In this document: positions 8,000-17,788 of the stretch, in pieces
Layout of the letters: each line of letters starts with the position of its first letter
Numbering within the stretch: position 1 is the first letter of the stretch
NCBI GenBank assembly: GCA_019683695.1
Contig: JADGHX010000033.1
Span: 1-33,312 of the forward strand
Direction: 5' to 3'
DNA length: 33,312 bases
DNA from: Steroidobacteraceae bacterium
GTDB taxonomy: Bacteria > Pseudomonadota > Gammaproteobacteria > Steroidobacterales > Steroidobacteraceae
Program-made: the position numbers and the translations under genes
Notes under the pieces: generated by a model
The model's database searches: none
Seen by the model: the letters and a program-made list of their open reading frames with translations, nothing else
Told to the model about the DNA's origin: nothing

Positions 8000-8018
8000 G
8001 CCGGACGCGGTGTCCGGC
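8000..8018. other. 7-bp perfect hairpin between mutT and the hypothetical gene
   Basis: GCCGGAC (8000-8006) and GTCCGGC (8012-8018) form a perfect stem with a 5-nt loop, 19 nt upstream of the hypothetical gene's ATG. It could be an attenuator or an mRNA stability element; there is no U-tract in the minus direction, and TTT follows it in the plus direction. Confidence 0.4.
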
Positions 8019-8051
8019 TTTGGATGGACGGTTGGTCTGTTCGAACCCGTT

Positions 8052-8473
8052 TCAAGCCGTGATGCCGCGTGACCGCCGCTGCAGGGCTTCGATGAAGGGC
8101 CGGTCGGCTTCGAGAACGTCCTCGTCCGGCAGGCGTTCCGGTGCCACCCACTTCAGGTGCTGGCCATCGAGGCCGCGCGGCTCGCCCGCATAGCGCTCGA
8201 CGACCCACATCGATATCTCAACGCGCCGCTCGGCGTAATCGTGCCTCAGCACGAGCACGCGGTGCGCCTCGCTCACCTCGATGCCGAGCTCTTCGTGCAG
8301 CTCCCGTGCAAGTGCCTGCCGTTCGCTCTCGCCCGGCTCGATCTTGCCGCCGGGAAACTCCCAGCGACCGGCCATGTGCTTGCCCGCGGGCCGCTCTGCG
8401 AGGAGCACGCGGCCCTGGGCGTCGTACAGCGCTGCGGCGACGACGCGAATGACGTCGCCTGCCTCCGCCCGGA

Positions 8474-8477
<4 letters not shown>
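8052..8477 (-). CDS. mutT: MutT-type Nudix hydrolase, 8-oxo-dGTP diphosphatase
   Basis: Hydrolyses oxidised dGTP to the monophosphate and so prevents A:T to C:G transversions. The 141-aa product (E. coli MutT is 129 aa) has the complete Nudix box G-x5-E-x7-R-E-x2-E-E-x-G at residues 44-66 (GGKIEPGE ... RELHEELGI). [19 protein letters not shown] before it and GRWEFPGG are typical of MutT proper. No ATG is available; I use the GTG at 8477, which overlaps the secA stop in a GTGA junction and so suggests coupling to secA. An upstream in-frame start inside secA would add 18 residues with no family support. The secA-mutT neighbourhood is common in gammaproteobacteria. Confidence 0.9.
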
Positions 8478-11290
<2,813 letters not shown>

Positions 11291-11379
11291 CGGGACTTCC
11301 CGTTATCCAGAAGTTTCGACCCAGAAGAAATTTCTACTGGTGGCCGGCAGTTGCGCGGCCGCCGCCGACGCGGGGCGCG

Positions 11380-11393
11380 TATTGTACGCAATA
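11380..11393 (-). promoter_or_regulatory. Candidate secA -10 element within a dyad
   Basis: On the minus strand TACAAT (11381-11386) is a good sigma70 -10 hexamer, about 90 nt before the secA GTG. It is embedded in the palindrome TATTG-N4-CAATA (11380-11393), which could be an operator. No good -35 hexamer lies at 16-18 nt, so an activator or an alternative promoter is possible. Confidence 0.35.
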
Positions 11394-11506
11394 GACGCGA
11401 GTACGCGGTATTCGTTCGCGCTCGGCATCCGCGCTATGTGGGGCGGGGTGGGGCCAACACAAGCTTGCCCGTGCGATCAGCGCCGCTGCCGAGCGAGCGC
11501 CGGCAC

Positions 11507-11539
11507 AGGTCAGGCCATTTGCAGCGATCGATCTGACCT
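11507..11539. repeat. Inverted repeat AGGTCAG / CTGACCT
   Basis: Perfect 7-bp arms at 11507-11513 and 11533-11539 separated by 19 nt, in the gap between the M23 peptidase gene and secA. It could fold as an mRNA hairpin or serve as a protein site; nothing else identifies it. Confidence 0.4.
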
Positions 11540-11602
11540 CGACAGACGAAGGGCTGGGTGGCCCGGAATCGCCGCGAGGCGACTGTCCTTCGCGGGATGA
11601 CT

Positions 11603-12571
11603 TCAGCGCTTGATCTCGGCCGAGCCGCCCTCGCGGACCACGGAGCTGCTGCCCCGCGTCTTGAGGAACGAGGCGGGATTGATCTGGCGCCCGTTCTTCA
11701 GCACCTCGAAGTGGACATGCGGGCCCGTGGACCGGCCCGTCGAGCCCATGAGGGCGATGGCCTCGCCGCGGGTGACCCTCTGCCCCACCGTCACCAGCGT
11801 GCGTTGGTTGTGGCCGTACCGGGTGACGTATCCGTTCCCGTGATTGATCTCCACCAGTGAGCCGTACCCCGAGCGGGCCCCGGCCCACGTGACCACGCCG
11901 GCCGCCACGGCCACCACCTCGGAGCCGGCCGCGCCCGCGAAATCGATGCCGCGGTGGAAGGCCTCGTGGCCGGTGAACGGATCCTGCCGCTCACCGAAAT
12001 AGGAGGAGATGAAGCCGCCCTTGGTGGGGCGACCTTCGGGGCGAATCTGCTGATTGAGGTCGCGGGCGAGGATCACGTTCTCGAGCGCCGCGAGCTGGGC
12101 ATCCCGCAGGTCCACGGTGCGCTCGAGGTCGTCCAGCATGGCGGAGAGATCGGGGATCGTGGCGCTGACCCCCTCTTCGGTTTCCGGACCGCCGGTCGGG
12201 GGCGCGCTGTCGAAGTCGAATTCCCGGGGGTCGATGTTCGCCATGTCCGTGAGGCGTTTGCCGAGGGCATCGAGGCGAATGACATGGGCATTCACCTGAC
12301 CCAGGCGCATGGCCATGGCATCCACGCGCTCCTGCAGCTGGGCGCGCAGCTCTGCGATCTGGCGCCGCTGCTCGGCCAGCACCTGCGCCCAGTGGGCGCG
12401 CTGGCTGTCGCCGAACGCGGCGCCGCTGCGCTGCCCCAGCGTCATTCCGAGCGCGAAGGCGGTACCGAGAATGCCGAACACGAGCACCGCGACCACGCCG
12501 AGGGTCACGGGATGCGCGAGATTCAGCTGGCGCGCTCGCCCTTCACGCTGCGAAAACAAAATAAGGTTCAT
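11603..12571 (-). CDS. Membrane-anchored M23/LytM peptidase with coiled coil
   Basis: A 322-aa bitopic inner-membrane protein whose periplasmic domain should cut peptidoglycan cross-links or stem peptides, or activate amidases. After a short basic N-terminus, one membrane helix spans about residues 21-43. Heptad-rich segments follow (about 55-115 and 145-172), as in EnvC/NlpD/MepM-like proteins. The LytM domain (about 185-305) keeps the zinc ligands H206 and D210 (FHRGIDFAG) and H285-V-H287 (HVHFEV), so it is probably an active enzyme. Start ATG at 12571 has GGAG 8 nt upstream; a GTG three codons earlier lacks one. Its leader carries a GEMM-I riboswitch, so expression probably responds to cyclic di-GMP. 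Confidence 0.92.
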   Translation of the reverse strand: MNLILFSQREGRARQLNLAHPVTLGVVAVLVFGILGTAFALGMTLGQRSGAAFGDSQRAHWAQVLAEQRRQIAELRAQLQERVDAMAMRLGQVNAHVIRLDALGKRLTDMANIDPREFDFDSAPPTGGPETEEGVSATIPDLSAMLDDLERTVDLRDAQLAALENVILARDLNQQIRPEGRPTKGGFISSYFGERQDPFTGHEAFHRGIDFAGAAGSEVVAVAAGVVTWAGARSGYGSLVEINHGNGYVTRYGHNQRTLVTVGQRVTRGEAIALMGSTGRSTGPHVHFEVLKNGRQINPASFLKTRGSSSVVREGGSAEIKR

Positions 12572-12681
12572 GCTGCCCACTCCGGACGCGCGTGCTTACG
12601 CCGAATGAGTCGCCGGGCGTTGCGGATGAAGAGACCGGGCGTTCGGGTACGCCCTGTTCTGTTTCAAATACCTTGCGCCCT
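12572..12681 (-). promoter_or_regulatory. Expression platform between riboswitch and M23 gene
   Basis: About 110 nt of leader. A 6-bp hairpin GGGCGT-ACCCGA-ACGCCC sits at 12637-12654. In the minus-strand RNA, GGGCG occurs twice (12676-12680, 12650-12654) and CGCCC twice (12637-12641, 12615-12619), which allows mutually exclusive pairings. No U-tract follows the hairpin, so translational control or Rho-dependent control is more likely than intrinsic termination. The ribosome binding site is GGAG at 12580-12583. Confidence 0.45.
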
Positions 12682-12764
12682 GCTGGCAACCCCGCTGTCA
12701 TAGCGACCGCCTTAGACCGGTGGCTTTGCGCCCCCACCTTTCGGTGGGTTTGCCTCGATCAGCG
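12682..12764 (-). promoter_or_regulatory. GEMM-I cyclic di-GMP riboswitch aptamer
   Basis: Read on the minus strand, all conserved blocks of the cyclic di-GMP-I (GEMM-I) aptamer are present in order: GGCAAACC (12747-12754); a helix CCCACC closed by a GAAA tetraloop with GGTGGG (12733-12748), the tetraloop of the tertiary contact; GCGCAAAGCCA (12721-12731); GGTCTAAG (12711-12718), part of the tetraloop receptor arm; and GCGGGGTTGCC (12685-12695). GGCAA and TTGCC close the P1 helix. The G residues just before CAAACC argue for cyclic di-GMP rather than the cyclic GMP-AMP variant, in which a key G is A. One position differs from the Vibrio Vc2 aptamer as I recall it (GGGACGC there, GGGGCGC here). 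It lies about 110 nt upstream of the M23 peptidase ATG on the same strand. Confidence 0.9.
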
Positions 12765-12770
12765 CGTTGC

Positions 12771-12799
12771 AATATGCCCAAACGAGTCCAGCGAAACAA
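12771..12799 (-). promoter_or_regulatory. Sigma70-type promoter for riboswitch and M23 gene
   Basis: TTGTTT (12794-12799) and CATATT (12771-12776) are separated by 17 nt. A start about 7 nt beyond the -10 (near 12764) would fall exactly at the 5' edge of the aptamer, which supports the assignment. The -10 overlaps a possible early start codon of the divergent dciA gene. Confidence 0.55.
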
Positions 12800-12815
12800 G
12801 CTTCAATCCTCGCGA

Positions 12816-13142
12816 ATGGGACTTCGGCCCGCCGGGAGTTCGCAAACGGTGGAATCTGTCAAGGCGCTTCTGAGCCGCGCGTCACAGTCCACTCTCGGAC
12901 GTGTCGCCGAGCAGAGACAAGCCCAGTCCAGCTGGCGACGCTGGTTGAGTAGCAAACTTCCTGCCGCACTGGACGCCCGTATCACCGGGGTCGTGGAGCG
13001 CGCCGAAACGCTCGTGATTTTCGCTGAATCCTCGGCCTGGTCCGCCCGGCTACGCTATGCCCTCGCGGAGCTGGATGCGGACATCCGACAGGAAAATCCC
13101 GCCATTCAGAGCGTGACGGTTCGCGTGCTGCCTCGCCGTTGA
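12816..13142 (+). CDS. dciA: DciA-type helicase loader (DUF721 protein)
   Basis: DciA loads or stabilises the replicative helicase DnaB in bacteria that lack DnaC. The product is 108 aa from the ATG at 12816 and begins MGLRPAGSS, like Pseudomonas DUF721 proteins that start MAFRP. The core shows the DUF721 pattern: a short N-terminal helix, SVKALLSRAS, WRRWLSSKLPAALDARITGV, LVIFAESSAWSARLRYALAEL and a last strand (SVTVRVLP). No strong ribosome binding site precedes 12816; an ATG at 12774 would extend the protein by 14 residues but falls in the -10 of the divergent promoter. The gene lies between lpxC and the M23 peptidase, the usual position of this family, here on the opposite strand. Confidence 0.82.
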   Translation: MGLRPAGSSQTVESVKALLSRASQSTLGRVAEQRQAQSSWRRWLSSKLPAALDARITGVVERAETLVIFAESSAWSARLRYALAELDADIRQENPAIQSVTVRVLPRR

Positions 13143-13160
13143 TATGCCTCGCCGTTGATA
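13129..13160 (+). repeat. 16-bp perfect tandem duplication over the dciA stop
   Basis: TGCCTCGCCGTTGATA occurs twice back to back (13129-13144, 13145-13160). The first copy holds the dciA stop codon; the second repeats it just downstream. It looks like a recent slippage event. Confidence 0.92.
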
Positions 13161-13209
13161 CACCTGCCTGCCGGGCCGGTCATTGCCGCGCGCCAGCGCA
13201 GCGGACGCA

Positions 13210-14118
13210 TCACGAGGCCGGCGCCTCGACGTAGGAAATGGGCGCTTCCTCGGGCGTCTCGAAAATGACCTCTTCCCAGGCCGAGCGATCCTTGAGCAGC
13301 GTGCGCAGCAGCTTGTTGTTCAGGGCGTGGCCTGACTTGTAGCCGCTGAACTCGCCGATGAGGCTGTGCCCCAGGAGGTACAGATCGCCGATCGCGTCGA
13401 GGATCTTGTGCTTCACGAACTCGTCCTCGTAACGCAGCCCGTCCTCGTTGAGCACGCGGTAGTCATCGAGCACGATCGCGTTGTCGAGGTTGCCGCCGAG
13501 CGCGAGATTGCGTGAGCGCATCATCTCGAGGTCGCGCATGAAGCCGAAGGTGCGCGCGCGGCTCACTTCGCGCAGGAACGAGGTCGTGGAGAAATCCATC
13601 GACGCCTTCTGCGAGCGCCGCTTGAACACGGGATGGTTGAACTCGATCTCGAAGTTCACCTTGAAGCCGTCGAACGGGCGAAACTCCGCCCACTTGTCGC
13701 CCTCTTCCACACGCACCGGCTGCTTCACGCGCACGAAGCGCTTCGGCGCGCGCTGTTCCTCGATGCCGGCGGACTGCAGCAGGAACACGAAGGGACCTGC
13801 GCTCCCGTCCATGATCGGCACCTCGGGCGCGCTCACTTCCACGATGGCGTTGTCGATGCCGAGCCCCGCGAACGCGGAGAGCAGATGTTCCACCGTCGAG
13901 ACGCGCGATTCGCCCTTCACGAGCGTGGTGCCGAGCGCGGTATCGCCCACATTCTCCGCACGCGCGGGAATGTCCTCGGAGTTGGGGAGATCCGTCCGGC
14001 GGAAGACGATGCCCGTATCGGCGAGAGCCGGGCGCAGCACCATGAGCACCTTCTTGCCCGTGTGGAGGCCCACGCCGGAGGCGCGAATCGAATTCTTTAA
14101 AGTACGTTGCCCGACCAT
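13210..14118 (-). CDS. lpxC: UDP-3-O-acyl-N-acetylglucosamine deacetylase
   Basis: First committed step of lipid A synthesis: zinc-dependent removal of acetate from UDP-3-O-acyl-GlcNAc. The 302-aa product aligns end to end with E. coli LpxC (305 aa). It begins [21 protein letters not shown] and keeps the zinc ligands H78 (TVEHL), H237 and D241 (HKILD) and the catalytic H264 (SGHALNN). [12 protein letters not shown] and [12 protein letters not shown] are also intact. ATG at 14118 is fixed by this homology although no clear ribosome binding site precedes it; the frame is open 57 codons further upstream without family similarity. It follows ftsZ after 305 nt and converges with dciA. Confidence 0.97.
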   Translation of the reverse strand: MVGQRTLKNSIRASGVGLHTGKKVLMVLRPALADTGIVFRRTDLPNSEDIPARAENVGDTALGTTLVKGESRVSTVEHLLSAFAGLGIDNAIVEVSAPEVPIMDGSAGPFVFLLQSAGIEEQRAPKRFVRVKQPVRVEEGDKWAEFRPFDGFKVNFEIEFNHPVFKRRSQKASMDFSTTSFLREVSRARTFGFMRDLEMMRSRNLALGGNLDNAIVLDDYRVLNEDGLRYEDEFVKHKILDAIGDLYLLGHSLIGEFSGYKSGHALNNKLLRTLLKDRSAWEEVIFETPEEAPISYVEAPAS

Positions 14119-14302
14119 CGAAACGAGAACAGCGGAAGACCTTGGGTACGAGAACGGGGCCGCGCCTGACGCACGACCCCGCCGGATTCCCGGGGCGTCC
14201 CACCCCGGAACATTTCGCCGCCCTTGAAGGCCGGAGGCGTGGAGCGACATCGCCGCCTCAAGCTGAAGCGGGCAGACCGCCACCGGCATACGAAGGCGCG
14301 CT

Positions 14303-14329
14303 ACCCTAACACAACTTGCCCCTGGTCAG
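14303..14329 (-). promoter_or_regulatory. Tentative lpxC promoter with extended -10
   Basis: On the minus strand TGT-TAGGGT (-10 at 14303-14308, with the extended TG dinucleotide) follows CTGACC (14324-14329) at a short spacing of 15 nt. It is about 185 nt before the lpxC ATG. Both hexamers are imperfect. Confidence 0.3.
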
Positions 14330-14404
14330 CTTGGCCCGGCTCGAGCCTCACGGGGTTCCCAAGCCGGGCGGCCAACTTCCTTCCCTCGTTCTTGTTGTGT
14401 TCTC

Positions 14405-14419
14405 GCCTGCCAGGCAGGC
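14405..14419 (-). terminator. Hairpin after the ftsZ stop, possible terminator
   Basis: GCCTGC-CTG-GCAGGC, a 6-bp GC stem 4 nt beyond the ftsZ stop codon. The following minus-strand sequence (GAGAACACAA) has no U-tract, so read-through into lpxC remains possible. Confidence 0.4.
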
Positions 14420-14423
14420 CTCT

Positions 14424-15638
14424 TCAGTCCGCCTGACGCCGCAGGAACGCCGGGATGTCCAGCAGGTCCTCGGTGTCCATGTCGGCCGGGCGCAGCCCGT
14501 CGCCCACGGCACGCTGCCGCTGCACGGTCGGCTTGTCGAGCGCGGCGTAATCGCTCGTGGTGAGCGGCCCACGCCGGACCACGCGCATCGGCGGTTCCTG
14601 CCGGTGAGAGGTCGCCTCGCGGGCCAGCGGCACCTCGCGCCCATGGTGCAGGGAGTTGAGGGCGGGCCGGGCAACGGCAGCGGGGCGGCCGAGACCCGTC
14701 GCCACAACCGTGACGCGCACGGTATTGCTGAGCTCCGGATCGATGACCGTGCCGACCACCACCGTGGCGTCATCCGAGGCGAACTGCTTCACGATCTGGC
14801 CCACTTCCTGGAACTCGCCGATCGAGAGGTCCATGCCCGCGGTCACGTTCACGAGAATGCCGTGCGCGCCCGCGAGATTGATGTCCTCCAGCAGCGGCGA
14901 GGACACGGCGGCCTCCGCAGCCTGACGCGCCCGGCCTTCGCCGGTCGCCACGCCCGAGCCCATCATGGCCATGCCGGTCTCGGCCATCACGGTGCGCACG
15001 TCCGCGAAGTCCACGTTGATGAGGCCCGGCCGCGTGATCAGCTCCGCAATGCCCTGTACCGCACCCTGCAGCACCTGGTTGGCCGCCTTGAAGGCGTCCA
15101 GGAGCGTCGTCTGGGGCCCCAGCACGGTGAGGAGCTTCTGGTTCGGAATGGTGATGAGCGAGTCGCAGTACTTGCCGAGCTCGCCGATGCCGTGATCGGC
15201 CACGAGAGAGCGCTTGGCACCTTCCATTTCGAAGGGCCGCGTGACCACCGCGACCGTCAGGATGCCGAGCTCCTTCGCCACCTGCGCGACCACGGGTGCG
15301 GCGCCCGTGCCGGTGCCGCCGCCCATGCCGGCGGTGATGAAGAGCATGTCGCAGCCCTCCACCAGCTCGACGATGCGGTCGCGGTCTTCCATCGCGGCCT
15401 GCCGCCCGACCTCCGGGTCGGCGCCGGCGCCCAGGCCCTTGGTCATGTTCGCGCCGATCTGCAGCGCGGTCTTCACCTTCGAGTGCTTGAGGGCCTGTGC
15501 ATCAGTATTGATGCACATGAAATCCACCCCGTCGATGCCACTCGTCACCATGTGGGCCACGGCGTTGCCGCCGCCGCCGCCCACGCCCAGCACCTTGATG
15601 ACGGCGCTTTGGCTGTATGCGTCCATCAGTTCGAACAT
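14424..15638 (-). CDS. ftsZ: Cell division protein FtsZ
   Basis: Tubulin-like GTPase that polymerises into the cytokinetic ring. The 404-aa product has the N-terminal nucleotide loop GVGGGGGNAV (18-27), tubulin signature GGGTGTG (106-112), the T7 loop NVDFADV (208-214) that completes the GTPase site of the neighbouring subunit, a variable linker (about 320-390), and the conserved C-terminal peptide DIPAFLRRQAD that binds FtsA and ZipA. The start MFELMD is that of other proteobacterial FtsZ proteins, and AGGAG lies about 8 nt upstream. It follows ftsA after 64 nt and is the last gene of the dcw cluster. Confidence 0.99.
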   Translation of the reverse strand: MFELMDAYSQSAVIKVLGVGGGGGNAVAHMVTSGIDGVDFMCINTDAQALKHSKVKTALQIGANMTKGLGAGADPEVGRQAAMEDRDRIVELVEGCDMLFITAGMGGGTGTGAAPVVAQVAKELGILTVAVVTRPFEMEGAKRSLVADHGIGELGKYCDSLITIPNQKLLTVLGPQTTLLDAFKAANQVLQGAVQGIAELITRPGLINVDFADVRTVMAETGMAMMGSGVATGEGRARQAAEAAVSSPLLEDINLAGAHGILVNVTAGMDLSIGEFQEVGQIVKQFASDDATVVVGTVIDPELSNTVRVTVVATGLGRPAAVARPALNSLHHGREVPLAREATSHRQEPPMRVVRRGPLTTSDYAALDKPTVQRQRAVGDGLRPADMDTEDLLDIPAFLRRQAD

Positions 15639-15702
15639 TGTGCGTCGCTCCTCTTCACAAAACCGTTGGTGGTTGCGTCTGTCAGGCCATTTGTCTGTCA
15701 GC

Positions 15703-16935
15703 TCAGAAATTCCCCTGGAACCAGGACTTCATCCGATCGAGCGCGGATTTGGCGTTCGTGAGCGAACGCCGGCCGCGCGCGGGCAGATGGTTGTCGCGGG
15801 CGTACATCAGAAGACCCACGCCCGTGGAATAGATCGGGTTGCGGACCACGTCGGACAGGCCGTTCACGGCGTGCGGCACGCCGAGCCGCACCGGCACGTG
15901 GAACACTTCCTCGGCGAGCTCGATCGCGCCTTCCATCTTCGCGCTGCCGCCGGTGAGCACGATGCCGGCTGCGATCACTTCCTCGAAGCCGCTGCGGCGC
16001 AGCTCCTCGCGCACGAGGCTGTACAGCTCCTCGTAGCGCGGCTCGACGATCTCGGCGAGCGTCTGCCGCGCAAGGCGGCGCGCGGGGCGGTCGCCCACGC
16101 TCGGCACCTCGATGCTCTCGTCGGGATTTGCAAGCTGCGAGAGCGCGCACGCGTAGCGGATCTTGATGTCCTCCGCGTACTGCGTGGGCGTGCGCATGGA
16201 GACGGCGATGTCGTTCGTCACCTGATCGCCCGCGATGGGAATGACGGCGGTGTGCCGGATCGCGCCATTCGAGAACACGGCGATGTCCGTCGTGCCGCCG
16301 CCGATGTCGACGAGACACACGCCGAGCTCCTTCTCGTCCTCCGTGAGCACGGCGAAGCTCGACGCGAGCTGCTCGAGCACGACGTCGTCCACTTCCAGTC
16401 CGCAGCGCTGGATGCACTTCTCGATGTTCTGCGCGGCGCTGTCCGCGCCGGTGACGATGTGCACCTTCGCTTCGAGGCGCACACCGGACATGCCGATGGG
16501 ATCGCGGATGCCTTCCTGTCCGTCGATGAGGAACTCCTGCGGCAGCACGTGCAGGATCTTCTGGTCCGCGGGAATCGCCACGGCTTTCGCGGCATCGATG
16601 ACATGCCCGACATCGCCATGGGTGACTTCGCGGTCGCGGATGGCGACCACGCCATGCGAGTTGAGGCTGCGCACGTGGCTGCCCGCGATGCCGGCATACA
16701 CCGAGTGGATCTCGCAGCCGGCCATCAGCTCGGCTTCCTCGACGGCGCGCTGGATGGACTGCACGGTCGATTCGATGTTGACGACCACGCCCTTCTTCAG
16801 GCCGCGCGAGGGGTGCGAACCCACACCGAGCACCTCGATGTTGCCGTCCGCCGTGACCTCGCCCACGAGCGCGACCACCTTCGAGGTGCCGATATCGAGG
16901 CCGACGATCAGCCCCCTGTCGGAGCGCTTAGACAT
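15703..16935 (-). CDS. ftsA: Cell division protein FtsA
   Basis: Actin-like ATPase that tethers FtsZ to the membrane and recruits later division proteins. The 410-aa product shows the phosphate-1 motif GLDIGTSKVVALVGE, phosphate-2 DIGGGTTDIAVF, the adenosine motif region VLTGGSAKMEG, and a C-terminal amphipathic membrane-targeting helix (ALDRMKSWFQGNF). I place the start at ATG 16935 because GGAGG lies 8 nt upstream; a GTG two codons earlier is only 2 nt from that site. The start overlaps the end of ftsQ by 8 nt. Confidence 0.97.
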   Translation of the reverse strand: MSKRSDRGLIVGLDIGTSKVVALVGEVTADGNIEVLGVGSHPSRGLKKGVVVNIESTVQSIQRAVEEAELMAGCEIHSVYAGIAGSHVRSLNSHGVVAIRDREVTHGDVGHVIDAAKAVAIPADQKILHVLPQEFLIDGQEGIRDPIGMSGVRLEAKVHIVTGADSAAQNIEKCIQRCGLEVDDVVLEQLASSFAVLTEDEKELGVCLVDIGGGTTDIAVFSNGAIRHTAVIPIAGDQVTNDIAVSMRTPTQYAEDIKIRYACALSQLANPDESIEVPSVGDRPARRLARQTLAEIVEPRYEELYSLVREELRRSGFEEVIAAGIVLTGGSAKMEGAIELAEEVFHVPVRLGVPHAVNGLSDVVRNPIYSTGVGLLMYARDNHLPARGRRSLTNAKSALDRMKSWFQGNF

Positions 16936-17770
16936 GGTCACGCCCTCCGTGCAGAAGGTCCTCGGGGCCCGAGGGACTCGCCTCGCGTACGTTGCTCACG
17001 AGATCCCGCCGCTTCGCGTCCATTGTTTTCCAGCCAATCGCAAAACCGTTCGCATAACGCATGTCCACATAGGCGATGTCGTCCGCCCGCTGCGTGACGA
17101 GCTTCGCCGCCGTCGTCACGAAGCGCCTGAAGCGGTCGTCGACATCGCGACGGCCCAGGCGCACCGTGATGCCATTCGAGAGATCGAATTCCCACGCGCC
17201 GCGCGCATCAAGGCGCAGCGCGGTGAGCCGCAGGCCGGCTTCGGTGAGCCGGCCTTGCGAGGCGAGATAGCGCTGCGCCACCTCGTGCTCGGTGCCATCC
17301 GGCCCGGAAAGCTGTGCCAGCTCCGGCGGCACGTGTCGCGCATCGCTCACGAAGAGCTCGCCGCGCGTGTTCAACAGGCCCGTCTCCCGCCAGCGTGCCG
17401 CGGCAACCTGCTCCGCCACGACGATGCGCAAGCCATGCGGCCATGCGCGCTGCACGGTGACCGAATCCACCCACGGGATGGAGGTGATGGCCCGGCGCAC
17501 GTCGTCGAGGTCCACGCTCACGAGACCCACGCCCTTCACCTTCTGCCTCACGACGCGATCGACCTCCGCGGGCGAGACACGCTGGAAGCGTCCGGCAACG
17601 GACACCTTCTCGATGGGCTGATCCAGCGTCCACAGGACGAGGCCCGCCGCCGCGGCGACGCCGGCGAGGCTCGCGAGCGTCAGCGCGCAACGGCGCCAGT
17701 CCACTTTTCTCAACAATCGGAGCAGTGAACGGTCGCTCTGCTTGCGTCGGTTGCGTGGGCGGCCCAGCAT
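16928..17770 (-). CDS. ftsQ: Cell division protein FtsQ
   Basis: Bitopic inner-membrane protein that holds the FtsQLB subcomplex and activates septal synthesis. In the 280-aa product a basic cytoplasmic tail is followed by one membrane helix (about 29-48), a POTRA domain (about 52-125, starting IEKVSVAGRFQRVS and including IPWVDSVTVQRAWPHGLRI), and the periplasmic beta domain with WEFDLSNGITVRLGR and YVDMRYANGFAIGWK, typical of FtsQ. ATG at 17770 with AAGGAG about 12 nt upstream. It sits 18 nt downstream of ddl, and its stop lies inside ftsA. Confidence 0.95.
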   Translation of the reverse strand: MLGRPRNRRKQSDRSLLRLLRKVDWRRCALTLASLAGVAAAAGLVLWTLDQPIEKVSVAGRFQRVSPAEVDRVVRQKVKGVGLVSVDLDDVRRAITSIPWVDSVTVQRAWPHGLRIVVAEQVAAARWRETGLLNTRGELFVSDARHVPPELAQLSGPDGTEHEVAQRYLASQGRLTEAGLRLTALRLDARGAWEFDLSNGITVRLGRRDVDDRFRRFVTTAAKLVTQRADDIAYVDMRYANGFAIGWKTMDAKRRDLVSNVREASPSGPEDLLHGGRDHV

Positions 17771-17788
17771 GGGTCTTCTGCTTCTCCT

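Larger units (their letters stand above)
11291..11602. other. Intergenic region upstream of secA (312 bp)
   Basis: Lies between the end of the M23 peptidase gene and the start of secA on the minus strand. No open frame with a ribosome binding site was recognised, so there is no secM equivalent. It holds a candidate secA -10 element within a dyad (11380-11393), an inverted repeat at 11507-11539, and just after the peptidase stop a 5-bp hairpin (TCGCC / GGCGA, about 11569-11582) that could be a weak terminator. Confidence 0.5.
14119..14423. other. Intergenic region between ftsZ and lpxC (305 bp)
   Basis: Contains a hairpin directly after the ftsZ stop (14405-14419) and a tentative lpxC promoter (14303-14329), which would give a leader of about 180 nt. 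No gene was recognised. Confidence 0.5.

Noticed and set aside
12731-12751. Plus-strand intrinsic terminator (CCCACC-TTTC-GGTGGG then TTTG)
   Set aside because: The same bases are the GAAA-capped helix of the GEMM-I aptamer on the minus strand, and no plus-strand gene ends there.
12720-12815. Longer dciA reading frame from 12720 or 12774
   Set aside because: It would place coding sequence over the divergent promoter, and from 12720 also over part of the riboswitch aptamer; the peptide there does not resemble DUF721 proteins.
14119-14289. N-terminal extension of lpxC by 57 codons
   Set aside because: LpxC proteins start at M-x-x-QRTLK; the upstream codons show no similarity.
15214-17097. Long plus-strand frame opposite ftsZ and ftsA
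   Set aside because: Shadow of two unmistakable genes; no ribosome binding site or domain.
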